Assembly (NCBI RefSeq): GCF_051414115.1
Contig: NZ_JBLKNZ010000001.1
Coordinates: forward strand, 1,426,001 to 1,490,000
DNA: 64,000 nt
Source of the DNA: Halovenus marina
GTDB taxonomy: Archaea > Halobacteriota > Halobacteria > Halobacteriales > Haloarculaceae
Reading direction: 5' to 3'
Shown here: one piece after another, positions 52,723 to 62,900 of the stretch
Layout: each line of letters opens with the position of its first letter
Position numbering within the stretch: the first letter of the stretch is position 1
Notes under the pieces: model-generated
The model's database searches: none
What the model was told of the DNA's origin: nothing
What the model saw: only the letters and a program-made list of their open reading frames with translations
Position numbers and translations under genes: made by a program

Positions 52723-52728
52723 TTTAAG
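52723..52728 (+). promoter_or_regulatory. TATA-like box of the tfb gene
   Basis: TTTAAG in GGGTTTAAGGG lies 30-35 bases upstream of ATG 52758, giving a short leader. Confidence 0.5.
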
Positions 52729-52757
52729 GGCCGCCACGATACTACTATAAAAATGCG

Positions 52758-53729
52758 ATGACACGGTCCAGCCGCCAGCGGGAGCGCGAGCGCGAGTCTG
52801 AAAGTGAAACTGAACAACAGGAATCAGAGGAGGTGCGTGAATGTTCCGAGTGTGGGTCGTCGAATCTCATCAAAAGCTCCGACCGCGGTGAACTCATCTG
52901 CGACGACTGCGGCCTCGTCGTCGAGGAGGGGAACATCGATCCCGGTCCGGAGTGGCGGGCGTTCAATCATCAGGAGCGCCAGGAGAAATCGCGCGTGGGA
53001 GCGCCAACCACGCAGACGATGCACGACAAGGGGTTGACGACCACCATCGACTGGAAGGACAAGGACGCGTACGGACGGTCGATATCCTCGAAAAAGCGCA
53101 GTCAGATGCACCGACTGCGAAAGTGGCAAGAGCGGATCCGGACGAAGGACGCGGGCGAGCGGAATCTGCAGTTTGCACTCTCTGAAATCGACCGGATGGC
53201 CTCGGCGCTCGGTGTACCACGTTCCGTCCGGGAGGTCGCCTCTGTCATCTATCGGCGAGCGCTGGATGACGACCTCATCCGTGGCCGCTCGATCGAGGGT
53301 GTCGCGACGAGCGCACTGTATGCCGCCTGTCGCAAGGAGGGGATCCCGCGCAGTCTCGAAGAGATATCGGAGGTATCACGCGTCGAACGCAAGGAGATCG
53401 GCCGCACCTATCGGTATATCTCACAGGAACTCGGCCTGGAGATGGAACCGGTCGATCCGAAGAAGTACGTTCCCCGCTTTTGCTCCGAACTCGAACTCTC
53501 AGAAGAGGTCCAGACCAAGGCAAACGAGATCATCGAGACGACCGCGGAGGAAGGACTGTTATCTGGAAAGTCGCCGACGGGATACGCTGCAGCCGCGATC
53601 TATGCCGCCTCACTGCTCTGCAACGAGAAAAAGACCCAGCGCGAGGTCGCAGACGTCGCACAGGTGACCGAAGTGACCATCCGTAACCGGTATCAGGAAC
53701 AGATCGAAGCGATGGGTATCCATAGCTGA
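52758..53729 (+). CDS. tfb: Transcription initiation factor IIB
   Basis: A 323-residue general factor. The N-terminal zinc ribbon CSECGSSNLIKSSDRGELIC-DDC (Cys at about residues 31, 34, 50, 53) is followed by the B-finger region (PGPEWRAFNHQERQEKSR) and two cyclin-fold repeats (residues about 125-215 and 220-310). It recruits RNA polymerase to TBP-bound promoters. Haloarchaea have multiple TFBs; which paralogue this is cannot be told. N-terminal 30 residues are Arg/Glu-rich. Confidence 0.95.
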   Translation: MTRSSRQRERERESESETEQQESEEVRECSECGSSNLIKSSDRGELICDDCGLVVEEGNIDPGPEWRAFNHQERQEKSRVGAPTTQTMHDKGLTTTIDWKDKDAYGRSISSKKRSQMHRLRKWQERIRTKDAGERNLQFALSEIDRMASALGVPRSVREVASVIYRRALDDDLIRGRSIEGVATSALYAACRKEGIPRSLEEISEVSRVERKEIGRTYRYISQELGLEMEPVDPKKYVPRFCSELELSEEVQTKANEIIETTAEEGLLSGKSPTGYAAAAIYAASLLCNEKKTQREVADVAQVTEVTIRNRYQEQIEAMGIHS

Positions 53730-53838
53730 AGGCTGTTCTCGAACGCGGCCGCGCACCCGGCGGCTGTGACGACCGAACCGTTCTCTGTTTCGTGTGCTGG
53801 GGTCAGATTCTTATCGACCGATACCGTACCGAAACTGA

Positions 53839-55092
53839 ATGCGTCTCGACGAGTTCATCGAGGGCTTTTCCCGCGACGAGGCCGCCGAGCGACGCCGCCT
53901 CGCGCGCGAGAAGTCCTACGCCATCACCGACCACCTCGACGAAGTCGAGCGCCAGTTCGAGGAGGTCGTGCAGGGTGACTCTCTGTATGGCTCGACCGCG
54001 CCCGAGATATTCGTCGGACGCTCGAACTACCCTGACGTCTCGACTGGACTGCTCTCGCCGATGGACCGGGAGAAAGACCCCGAGTCCTTCGCCACGAGCG
54101 AGCAATGGTACCAGCACGGACTGGACATCGACGACGTGCTCAAGCGCCGCACCGGACTTCTGAACTCGACGCGGTCGACGCAGGTCAACGTCGAGGACGT
54201 GTGGGACGGCTTTGTCGGCGTCCAGCGCGAAGTCGCCATCGCCGACCGGCCCGTCGACGTGGAGGTTGGACTCGATGGGACCCCGGATATCGACCTCTCG
54301 GTGGACGATATTGCGACGCCAACCGGGCCGCGCGCTCGGGCAACCGACGCGCGACTTGCTGAAAATCCCTCCGTTCCGCGCGCCGTCGAGAAGACACTCG
54401 AAGATGACGACTGGCGCGCCGAGGGCGCGATGACGTACCTCTACCGGCGCGGGTTCGACGTTTACGACATCAACACTATCCTCTCGGCTGGCGCACTCGG
54501 CGAGGGGCACAATCGCCGCTTCGTCCCGACTCGCTGGTCGATCACCGCAGTCGACGACACTGTCGGCCAGTATCTCCGCGGACAGATCCGCAACGCGCCA
54601 TCGGTCACGGAGGTACAGGTGTGGTACAACCACTACGTCGGTAACGATTACTGGGTGATCGTCGCTCCCGGCAACTGGGAGTACGAACTCGTCGAACTCA
54701 AAGCGCCGGGCAGTATCTGGAACCCAGACGAAGGGGGCGAGTACTATCTCGCCGCCGACAGCGAGGGCTACGACGGCCGAACGGGCTACGTCGAGGAGAC
54801 TGCGGGCGCGTACCACGCCTCCCGTCTCGCGGTGCTCGAAGAACTCGCAGCGAACGACCGACAGGGGATCGCACTCGTCATCCGCCACGCGAGTGACGCC
54901 TACTGGGCACCCGTCGGCGTCTGGCAGATCCGGGAGGGGATCCGCCACGCCTTCGAGAACGACCCGGCTGTCGCGGAGACGTTCCACGACGCGATTGCCG
55001 AACTCGCACCGGAACTACCGGTCAGTCTAGCGCAACTCCGGCGGAAATCAGAACTCGTCGCTGGCATCCAGTCACAGTTGTCCGATTTCTAG
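53839..55092 (+). CDS. nreA: DNA repair protein NreA
   Basis: A 417-residue protein matching archaeal NreA: MRLDEFIEGFSRDEAAERRRLA at the N-terminus, DDWRAEGAMTYLYRRGFDVYDINTI in the middle, and a C-terminal QSQLSDF (residues 411-417), which is a QxxLxxF PCNA-interacting peptide. The protein takes part in DNA damage repair through PCNA. The start is set by a TATA-like TTCTTATC about 28 bases upstream. No cysteine-rich finger is seen, unlike NreB. Confidence 0.85.
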   Translation: MRLDEFIEGFSRDEAAERRRLAREKSYAITDHLDEVERQFEEVVQGDSLYGSTAPEIFVGRSNYPDVSTGLLSPMDREKDPESFATSEQWYQHGLDIDDVLKRRTGLLNSTRSTQVNVEDVWDGFVGVQREVAIADRPVDVEVGLDGTPDIDLSVDDIATPTGPRARATDARLAENPSVPRAVEKTLEDDDWRAEGAMTYLYRRGFDVYDINTILSAGALGEGHNRRFVPTRWSITAVDDTVGQYLRGQIRNAPSVTEVQVWYNHYVGNDYWVIVAPGNWEYELVELKAPGSIWNPDEGGEYYLAADSEGYDGRTGYVEETAGAYHASRLAVLEELAANDRQGIALVIRHASDAYWAPVGVWQIREGIRHAFENDPAVAETFHDAIAELAPELPVSLAQLRRKSELVAGIQSQLSDF

Positions 55093-55149
55093 TCATTACT
55101 GTCTCATCTCTGGTCACGACTGTCTGACATCTGAGGACGTACACACAGA

Positions 55150-57504
55150 TCACTCTGCGAGGGGCAACTGGACGCAGAAGACGGCCCCGGTCGACTCGTC
55201 GGCCGCCGACTGTTTGCCCCGGTTGTCCTCGACCCAGATGTTCCCCTCGTAGCGGTCGACGAGGGTCTGGACGAGATACAACCCAAGCCCGGTGCCGGAA
55301 CTCTGGAGGGCCTTTTCACCCTTCTCGAAGATCTCCGATTTCCGCTCGTCGGGGACCCCCGGGCCGTTGTCTGCGATCCGGATCGTGGCAAAGTCGTCGG
55401 TGACATCGACCGAGACAGTCACCACGGGCGTGTCGCTATCGTTGTGTTCGATGGCGTTCGTCAGAAGATTTCTGAACACCGACTCCAGCATGTCGTCGGC
55501 ATACACCTCGACTGCCGGGATCGACCCCTCGATGTCGATGATAGCGTTCCCGTAGGCCGACCGCACCTCCGCGACATCCCGCTCTAGCACCGAGTTGAAC
55601 CTGAGCGGTTCCGGGTCCGTCTCGGCCTGCAACATCACCTCCGCAACGTCGCCCGCTGTCTGTGTGATCTCGGTCGCTCGCTGCGCGCTCGACTGCACGC
55701 GCTCCAGTTCGTCCTGACCCTCCTCGTCGACGTGGTCTGCGAGCGACTCCGCATACAGCGAGACGATCTGGAGATAGTTGCGGATGTCGTGGCGGACGAT
55801 CTGATTGAGTACGTCGAGGTTGTCCCGCTCACGTTCGAGCGCCAGTTCCGCGTGTTTCTGTTCGTCGATGTCGAGATACACACCGACGGCTCGAAGCGCG
55901 GACCGTGACTCGTCGCGCTTGATGACTCGCCCGATGTTTCTGACCCACTTGTAGTCGCCGTCCGCCGTTCGCATCCGATACTCCTCGTCGAAGTACGCCG
56001 TTTCTCCGTCGAGGTGCTGGCTGAGTGTCTCCTTGACTGCCTCGCGCTCCTCTGGGTGGACGCGAGCCTCCATCTCGTCGATGCTCAGCGCAGTCGACTC
56101 GTAGCCGAACATCTTGGCTAGCTGGTCGTTGTATTCGATCCTGTCCTGCTCGACATCCCAGTCCCACACACCGAGGTTCGCCACCTCAATAGCGAGTTCG
56201 AGACGCTCTTTCAACTCTCGGAGTTCCTGCTGGCGCGCTTTCCTATCAGTGATGTTTCTCGTCAGCGAGAGTCCGCGGACCTCCCCGCTCACCTCGACCT
56301 TGTTCACCCACACTTCGACCGGGAACGTCGAGCCGTCCTGCCGTTCGTGTCGCCCCTCGATTTTCATCGTCTCACCGGGGTCTAACTTCTGCCATGCCTG
56401 CCCCAGCCGTTCCATCTCGATCCCGGTTTCGACGTCAGAGACGTTCATCGAGCAGAGTTCCTCGTGGGTGTACCCCAGACTCTCACAGATCGCTCTGTTC
56501 ACGTCGAGGATATCGCCGTGCAAGTCGTGCAGGATGATCCCGTCGGGCGCTTGCTGGAACAGTTGCTGATACTGGACGCGGTATCGCTCCTGTATCCGGA
56601 TGCGATGGTACGCCGCACCGATCGTCGCTCCGAGTTCCGAGAGGAGTTTCTGCTCCTCAGACTCGAAGGCCTCCGATCGGTCCGCATAGAGGTTCAACAC
56701 GCCGTAGAGCGTCCCGTCGTAGATGAGCGGCACTGCCGCGCTCGACTGAAAACCACGTTCGAGTGCTGCCTGACGCCACGGCTCGTACGACGGGTCTGTT
56801 TGAATGTCCTGTGTGACCGTCACCGAACGGGTACGGATCGTCGTCCCCGTCGGTCCCTGTCCGCTCTCACTTTCGTCGGCCGATACTTCGATCACATCGA
56901 GATATCCTGCGCCGACGCCACACCAATCACGGATTTCGACCTGGTCAGTGTCCGCGTCGTAGTCAGCGATCCAGGCGAGTACGTACGGCTCGGCGTCGAC
57001 CAGCGTCTCGCAGATTGCCGAGTCGATCGATTCGATGTCGGTCACATGAACGAGTTCAGACTGGATCGAGCGAACGAGGTCGGCGATTCGTGTGGACTTC
57101 TGCGCCCGGTCTTTCGCTCGGCGTTCCTCGACAGCGTTCTCGATCCGCTGGGCGAGCAGTTCCCAGCTCTCAGTGGTCATGGATTTGGTCACGTAATCCG
57201 AGACGCCAGCCGCGATCGCATCGCTGGCAACCTCTTCGGATCCCTTCCCAGTGTAGAGGATATAGGGTATCTCAGAGTGGCGCTCGCGGACCGCAGAGAG
57301 CAGTTCGAGCCCGTTCATCTTCGGGAGCCGATAATCCGCGAGGATACAGTCGACCGACTCCTCGGACAACAGATCGAGAGAATTTGACCCGGTCCCAACT
57401 GACCTGACAGTCATGTTCTCTGCGACCCGCTGGAGTTGCTCCGAGACGAGGGCCCTGTAGTTTTCGTCGTCGTCGACGTGGACGACCTCGATCGGTTCGG
57501 CCAT
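55150..57504 (-). CDS. Receiver-GAF-PAS-PAS histidine kinase
   Basis: A 784-residue cytoplasmic hybrid sensor kinase. Receiver at 1-125 with the phosphorylatable Asp57 (CILADYRLP), a GAF domain (about residues 145-300), two PAS/PAC domains (about 310-430 and 435-560), a dimerisation helix with His in IVRHDIRNYLQIVS, then the ATP-binding domain with LLTNAIEHND, GPGVPD and GTGLGLYLVQ. No membrane segment, so it senses inside the cell, perhaps light or redox through PAS. Signal and target unknown. Receiver first is common in haloarchaeal kinases. Confidence 0.9.
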   Translation of the reverse strand: MAEPIEVVHVDDDENYRALVSEQLQRVAENMTVRSVGTGSNSLDLLSEESVDCILADYRLPKMNGLELLSAVRERHSEIPYILYTGKGSEEVASDAIAAGVSDYVTKSMTTESWELLAQRIENAVEERRAKDRAQKSTRIADLVRSIQSELVHVTDIESIDSAICETLVDAEPYVLAWIADYDADTDQVEIRDWCGVGAGYLDVIEVSADESESGQGPTGTTIRTRSVTVTQDIQTDPSYEPWRQAALERGFQSSAAVPLIYDGTLYGVLNLYADRSEAFESEEQKLLSELGATIGAAYHRIRIQERYRVQYQQLFQQAPDGIILHDLHGDILDVNRAICESLGYTHEELCSMNVSDVETGIEMERLGQAWQKLDPGETMKIEGRHERQDGSTFPVEVWVNKVEVSGEVRGLSLTRNITDRKARQQELRELKERLELAIEVANLGVWDWDVEQDRIEYNDQLAKMFGYESTALSIDEMEARVHPEEREAVKETLSQHLDGETAYFDEEYRMRTADGDYKWVRNIGRVIKRDESRSALRAVGVYLDIDEQKHAELALERERDNLDVLNQIVRHDIRNYLQIVSLYAESLADHVDEEGQDELERVQSSAQRATEITQTAGDVAEVMLQAETDPEPLRFNSVLERDVAEVRSAYGNAIIDIEGSIPAVEVYADDMLESVFRNLLTNAIEHNDSDTPVVTVSVDVTDDFATIRIADNGPGVPDERKSEIFEKGEKALQSSGTGLGLYLVQTLVDRYEGNIWVEDNRGKQSAADESTGAVFCVQLPLAE

Positions 57505-57608
57505 CGATTCTGATACACAGTAGGGGATCGCTTGCTTGAACGTTTCGAAATTGGCAGGTGAGAATGTGAACGATGACTTTAGTGGGTACCGCTCGAACTA
57601 TCGCGACG

Positions 57609-58058
57609 ATGTACGACCGATTGCTCCTTCCGACGGACATGAGTCGCGGCGTCAACCAAGCGACCGAACACGCGATCGATGCCGCACAGCGGTACGATGC
57701 GACGCTTCACGTGCTCTATGTCGTCGACGCTGATGCGTACAGTTCCTACCCCGGTGACGAGTACGTCCACGAGTTCGAGGGCCTCGAATCGGCACTCGAA
57801 CAGGCAGGACAGGAGGCGGTCGAAGAGATCGTCGCAGACGCCCAGTCGGCCGGTGTCCCGACGGAATCAGAGATCCGTCACGGCATTCCTCACACAGAAA
57901 TTCTCCACTACATGGACGACGCCGATATCGACCTGACCGTGATCGGCTCGAAACACCGGCCGGGCGAGTATCGACGGCTGCTGGGCAGCGTGGCAGACCG
58001 GGTCGTCAATATGTCTGAAAAGCCGATCACGATCATCAAAACCCCCGTCGAGCAGTAG
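57609..58058 (+). CDS. Universal stress protein (UspA family)
   Basis: A 149-residue protein from ATG 57609 (the frame opens at 57573). USP fold: MYDRLLLPTDMSRGV strand and the ATP-binding GSKHRPGEYRRLLGSVADRVV with the G-x2-G-like glycine pattern, ending in KPITIIKT. Likely a cytoplasmic nucleotide-binding stress protein. It lies between the kinase and the zinc-ribbon fusion gene. Confidence 0.9.
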   Translation: MYDRLLLPTDMSRGVNQATEHAIDAAQRYDATLHVLYVVDADAYSSYPGDEYVHEFEGLESALEQAGQEAVEEIVADAQSAGVPTESEIRHGIPHTEILHYMDDADIDLTVIGSKHRPGEYRRLLGSVADRVVNMSEKPITIIKTPVEQ

Positions 58059-58068
58059 TCCGCTGACG

Positions 58069-59772
58069 TCAGAGGTTGCCGTATTCGTTGTACAGGATGC
58101 CCTGCTCGTCGAGGAACTGCCTGAAATCATCGGGGCCACGATACATCGGTTGCAGGCGACGGTCTCGCATGTGCTGTTGGAACTCTGGATGGTTCGCCGC
58201 GCGCTCGATAGCGACAGCGAGGCGGTCGATCCGCCCGGAGGGCGTTTCCCGTGGTGCGATGACACCCTCCCAGAATTCCATCGGTGGGAGCGTGCTGCCG
58301 GTCGCCTCCTGGAACGTCGGGACGCCCTCCCGCCAGATGAGACGGTTCTCCCCGAACACAGCGAGCAAGTTCAGTTCTTCCAACAGCTGGGGCGGTGCCC
58401 AGATCGGCTCTGCCGTCGTGGCAAGGATCCCATCCTCCTCGAGGACGCGCCGGAACGCCGCCTGTGGGTCACTGGGGACGATCTCGAAGGACGCGTCAGA
58501 GCCGATATACTCTCGTAGTACCCGTGCAGTGATGATCGATGTCTGAAATATTTCCGGCTGGAGAACCGTGACCGCTTGCCCCGATTCGTTCTCGATTCGC
58601 TGGATAAATTCTTCGACAGTCTGGGCGTAGCCCGGTGCGACCGTGAGTGAAGCTGGAACGCCGATGAACTGTCCAACCGGGCGAGCGACATCTAGAAGCG
58701 CTTCCGTGCCGTATTCCTGCATCATGGACGCACTGTGCATGCCGATCGTGTACCCGTCTGGGTCGGAACTGTCGAGCGCGTCCAGCATCTCCCCGCGACC
58801 GAGTTCTTCCAGTTGGACCTCGACCCCGAGATGATCTGCGGCGATCTCGCTTAACAGTTGCAGTCGTTCTGTCGTGCTCGGCACAAACAGCCTGACCGCC
58901 TGACTCGGATATGTTTCGTCGCTATCCGGAGTAGATTCCGGAGTGGGTTCTCGCTCGGGTTCGACCAGTGTGTCCTCCGTCTGTCCAACAGCGACGACGC
59001 CTTTCATCCCGGTCTGCTCGTGCGGGGTACAGTAATATCTGAACAACCCCCGTTCTTCGAAGGTGTACTCGAAATGGACACCCTGCTGATCGTACAGCGG
59101 GCTGTCGAACAGTTCTGCTCCCCGTGAGGGTTGGTGTGTGACCGAGTGAGCGCCACCACTGCCCGTCCATCGCCAGCGTACTTTCGTCCCCGGATCGACG
59201 AGAATCGCGGTCGGCTCAAAGGCGAGTTGTTCCCCTGGACTGACGGTGACGACCACCTCGTCGAACCCGCGGAAGTCGTGGGTTCCCTCCTCGTAGTTGG
59301 TAGCACCGCTCAGCCAGCCACCGTACGGGCCAGTTTCGCCACCCCCTGAGTCGTCGGATCCGCCATCATCGTCGGGCGTGCTCTGCGGGGTAACGGTCCC
59401 GTCCCCTCCGGACGTGGTGTTGTCTGCCGGGCTTTCCTCGTCTTCGAGTACCGGCACCGTGATGTCGTCACTCTGAAGCGCGTAGGCGACGCCACCGATG
59501 CCGAGGACTGCGACCCCAGCCTGCAGCAGCGTCCGTCGGCTCTGACTCGCCGGTCCACTCTGTGACGTTGTCGATTGCTGTCGCCGTGGCTCTTGATATG
59601 ATTGCTCTGACTGTTGTTCCCCCGAACGCTGGTCCTGTGGCGATACCGCTGGCGGCGGTGACTGTGGTGCTGTCTGTTCCTCGATTTCAACCTGACTGAG
59701 ATCGGTCCCACAATAACTACAGAAACTGTCGTCTGAACCGATGGTCTCGCCGCACTTCGGACAATTCGGCAT
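58069..59772 (-). CDS. Zinc-ribbon / Tat-like anchor / halocyanin / Bug (TctC-like) fusion protein
   Basis: A 567-residue protein with four unrelated parts. Residues 1-24: zinc ribbon (Cys4, Cys7, Cys18, Cys21). Residues 25-78: Gln/Ser/Pro-rich linker. Residues 77-98: SRRTLLQAGVAVLGIGG, a twin-arginine motif plus a hydrophobic segment that probably spans the membrane. Residues about 145-265: a cupredoxin with His209, Cys248, His251 and Met256 as type 1 copper ligands. Residues 292-567: a Bug/TctC-type periplasmic binding domain (DPDGYTIGMHS; EFWEGVIAPRETPSGR). No TctA or TctB permease gene is in the window. Divergent from the giant kinase. Confidence 0.85.
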   Translation of the reverse strand: MPNCPKCGETIGSDDSFCSYCGTDLSQVEIEEQTAPQSPPPAVSPQDQRSGEQQSEQSYQEPRRQQSTTSQSGPASQSRRTLLQAGVAVLGIGGVAYALQSDDITVPVLEDEESPADNTTSGGDGTVTPQSTPDDDGGSDDSGGGETGPYGGWLSGATNYEEGTHDFRGFDEVVVTVSPGEQLAFEPTAILVDPGTKVRWRWTGSGGAHSVTHQPSRGAELFDSPLYDQQGVHFEYTFEERGLFRYYCTPHEQTGMKGVVAVGQTEDTLVEPEREPTPESTPDSDETYPSQAVRLFVPSTTERLQLLSEIAADHLGVEVQLEELGRGEMLDALDSSDPDGYTIGMHSASMMQEYGTEALLDVARPVGQFIGVPASLTVAPGYAQTVEEFIQRIENESGQAVTVLQPEIFQTSIITARVLREYIGSDASFEIVPSDPQAAFRRVLEEDGILATTAEPIWAPPQLLEELNLLAVFGENRLIWREGVPTFQEATGSTLPPMEFWEGVIAPRETPSGRIDRLAVAIERAANHPEFQQHMRDRRLQPMYRGPDDFRQFLDEQGILYNEYGNL

Positions 59773-59926
59773 GTGCGTATACAGGCGTGTCCATCGTTAA
59801 GATATATTCTATTTCCGTAGGAGAATTATCCTTGGCACATGACACATTTTAGATGATTCAAAAGGCATTTAACTATCTGAGTAAATGAAAATACGTGGTG
59901 GATAGTCGTTCCGTAATCCCAGAACG

Positions 59927-59933
59927 CTTATTC
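59927..59933 (+). promoter_or_regulatory. TATA-like box of the giant kinase gene
   Basis: CTTATTC sits 24-30 bases before ATG 59957 within an AT-rich divergent promoter region (59773-59956). Confidence 0.45.
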
Positions 59934-59956
59934 ACTCTCAAAGATACTGGCAAACG

Positions 59957-62900
59957 ATGGTCGGGACCAGTTCTGCCGAACTAGCGATTCGCGTGCTCAT
60001 AATCGAGCAATCTGTCGGTGAGACGGTCTCTCTCGCGTCACAACTCACAGTCAAGGAGAGGGATCCGCTTGCTATCGAGTCCGTCTCTGATCTCGAGACC
60101 GCTTGGTCAGTGTTATCCGAGAAACACGTCGATTGTGTTATCTGCCAACACGACCCGCCAGCGATCGATGGCGTCGAGATACTGACTGCGCTTCGTGAAG
60201 CACATCCCGACCTGCCGATTCTCCTCGCGACCGAGACTACACACGCCGATGGCGCGCTCGATAGCGCCGCAACCGACGTGTTGCCAGTCTCGGACGGTGC
60301 CCTCCACAGCGGAATTGTCGTCAACCGGATCAGGGCCATCGTCTCACAGGCACGCGAACTGGGAACGTACGAGCAGATTTTCGACCAGGCAAACGACGGA
60401 ATCGTCGTTCACGACCCGGATACGGGCGATATTCTCGAAGCAAATCGCCGGTTCTACGAGATACTCGGCTACGATCCGACCGAGGACGAACTGATGCTCG
60501 GTGATATCGCCCCCGAGATACAGGAGTACACCGAAGACCGTGCCAGACAGTTGGTGACACAGGCCGCCGAGGATGGGGGCCAGACTGTCGAGTGGCTCGT
60601 ACAGACAGCCACCGGTGACGAGCGATGGATGGAGGTTAGCCACAGGCCTGTCACACTGAGTGGGATCGACCGCGTGCTCGCGTTCGTCCGGGACATCACA
60701 GAGCGCAAGGAGAACGAACGACTGCTCCGCGACCGCGAACAGCAACTCGAAGCCGTCTTCAACCACCCGGCGTCGTTCGTGGTCGTCCTCGATGCGAGTG
60801 GACGGGTCGTGCGAACGAATCAGACGGCGCTCGAATACGTCGATTCCACGCAGTCTGACATCGAGGGCGTGGCCGTCTGGGAGGGCCCGTGGTGGGAAGA
60901 AGACGACGCTGCGGCCGAGCGTGTTCGGAGCGCAGTCGAGCGTGCGACCGCCAGGGAGACGGCCCGCCTCGAAGTCGAACTCGGAGGCGAGACGGTCGAG
61001 CGGCGACATCTCGACCTGCAGTTCGAACCGGTTCGTGACGAGGATACCACCAGCGGATGCGTCATCGCAGGCTACGACATCACCGAACGCAGAGACAGCG
61101 AGCAGGAAGCACGGGAGGAGCGGGAGACGCTCAGGCGACTTCACGAGATCACGTCGAACCCCGACCTTACACTCACAGAGCAGATACAGCACCTTCTCGA
61201 CTTCGGCACCGACCGCTTCGACCTGGACATCGCGTTTCTCGCCCGCATCGACGCCGACACCGACTACTTCGAGATCGTCGAAGCGCGGGGTGACCACCCG
61301 CTGATCCAGTCCGGCAACGAAAGCGATCTCGCAGAGACGTACTGCCGTCGAACGATCGACGTGGAGACGGAGAGTCCGCTCGCGATCCAGACCGCAGCCG
61401 ACGAGATGGCAGGTGATCCCGCCTTCGAGAAGTACGGTCTGGGCTGTTATCTCGGGGCAGAAATCGTCGTCGACGGCGAGCCGTACGGGACGTTGTGCTT
61501 CGCTGACGAACACCCACGGGATGTGGCGTTTTCGAGCGAGGAACGGACGCTTGTCGACCTGATGGCACAGTGGCTCCGACGGGACCTCGAACAGCGTGAG
61601 TATCGGCGAGAGATCGAAGCGGCACGCGACCGGTTCGAGCAGACTATCGAACGTATCGACGACGGCTTCTTTGCGGTCGACGACGAGTGGCAGATCACCT
61701 ACGTCAACGGGACAGGGGCCAATATCCTGCGACAGACGATGGGGGCTGACTACGATGACGAGGAGTTGCTGGGGCGGCATCTGTGGGAGGAGATCCCCGA
61801 CGCTGTCGGGACACCGTTCTACGAACGATACCACGAGGCGCTCGAGACACAGAACACGATAACGTTCGAGGAGCACTACGAACCGCTCGACGTCTGGTTC
61901 GAGGTGCGGGCCCACCCCGACGAAGACGGTCTGTCGGTGTACTTTACCGACATCACTGAGCGCAAGGAGCGCCAGCGGGAACTCCGTCGGTTGCAGGACC
62001 TGCTCGAACAGACGGAGCATATTGCCGACGTCGGCGGCTGGGAGATCGATATCGACACGATGGAGGTCTTCTGGAGCGACAATCTCTTCGATCTGCTGGG
62101 CGAGGACGACGAGGAGCCATCGCTCGACGACGCGCTCGACATCTACCTCGACGAGGACCGGCCGATCGTCGAACGTGCCGTCGAGTCAGCGGTGGAATCG
62201 AGAGAACCCTTCGACGTGGAGGCGCGCTATCGACGGTCGGGCGACGTTCGATGGCTCCGCGTCCAGGGTGTCCCTATCGTCGACGACGGCGGGGTGGTGA
62301 CCATCCGCGGTGCAGCACAGGACATCACAGAACGGAAAGAACACGAGCAGACGCTCAACGACCTGCTCGACGCCACGCAGGCATTTATTCGCGCCAGCGA
62401 CCGCGACGAACTCGTCGCGGCGATCACCGACGGGATAGAGACGGTCTTCGGCTACGAGATCAGTTCCGTCCGTCTCCACGACCCCGAGTCTGGAACCTTG
62501 CCGCCGTCCCGCCTCTCGGCTGCGGCGGCGGAGCGCGTCACCGATCCACCGACGTACGACGACGAGGAGAGCGTGGCTGGAGAGACGTTCCAGTCGGGCG
62601 AACCGACGGTTATCGACGACCTGTCTACCGCGACCGACCACGACTACGACTCGATCGACTCTGCGATGTTCTTCCCGATTGCGCACTACGGCGTGCTGGG
62701 TGTGGGTGCCACCGACACCGACGCCTTCAGAACCGAGGACGTCGCGCTCATCAACCTCCTGACCACCTCCGCGGCCAACGCCTTCGACCGCCTCGAACAG
62801 GAAACCGAAATGCGCTACCTCCAGCGTATCATCGACCGGGTCGACGTGAAGGTCTTTCTGCTCGACGAACACGGACAGTTCGCACACGTCACCGACCCGC

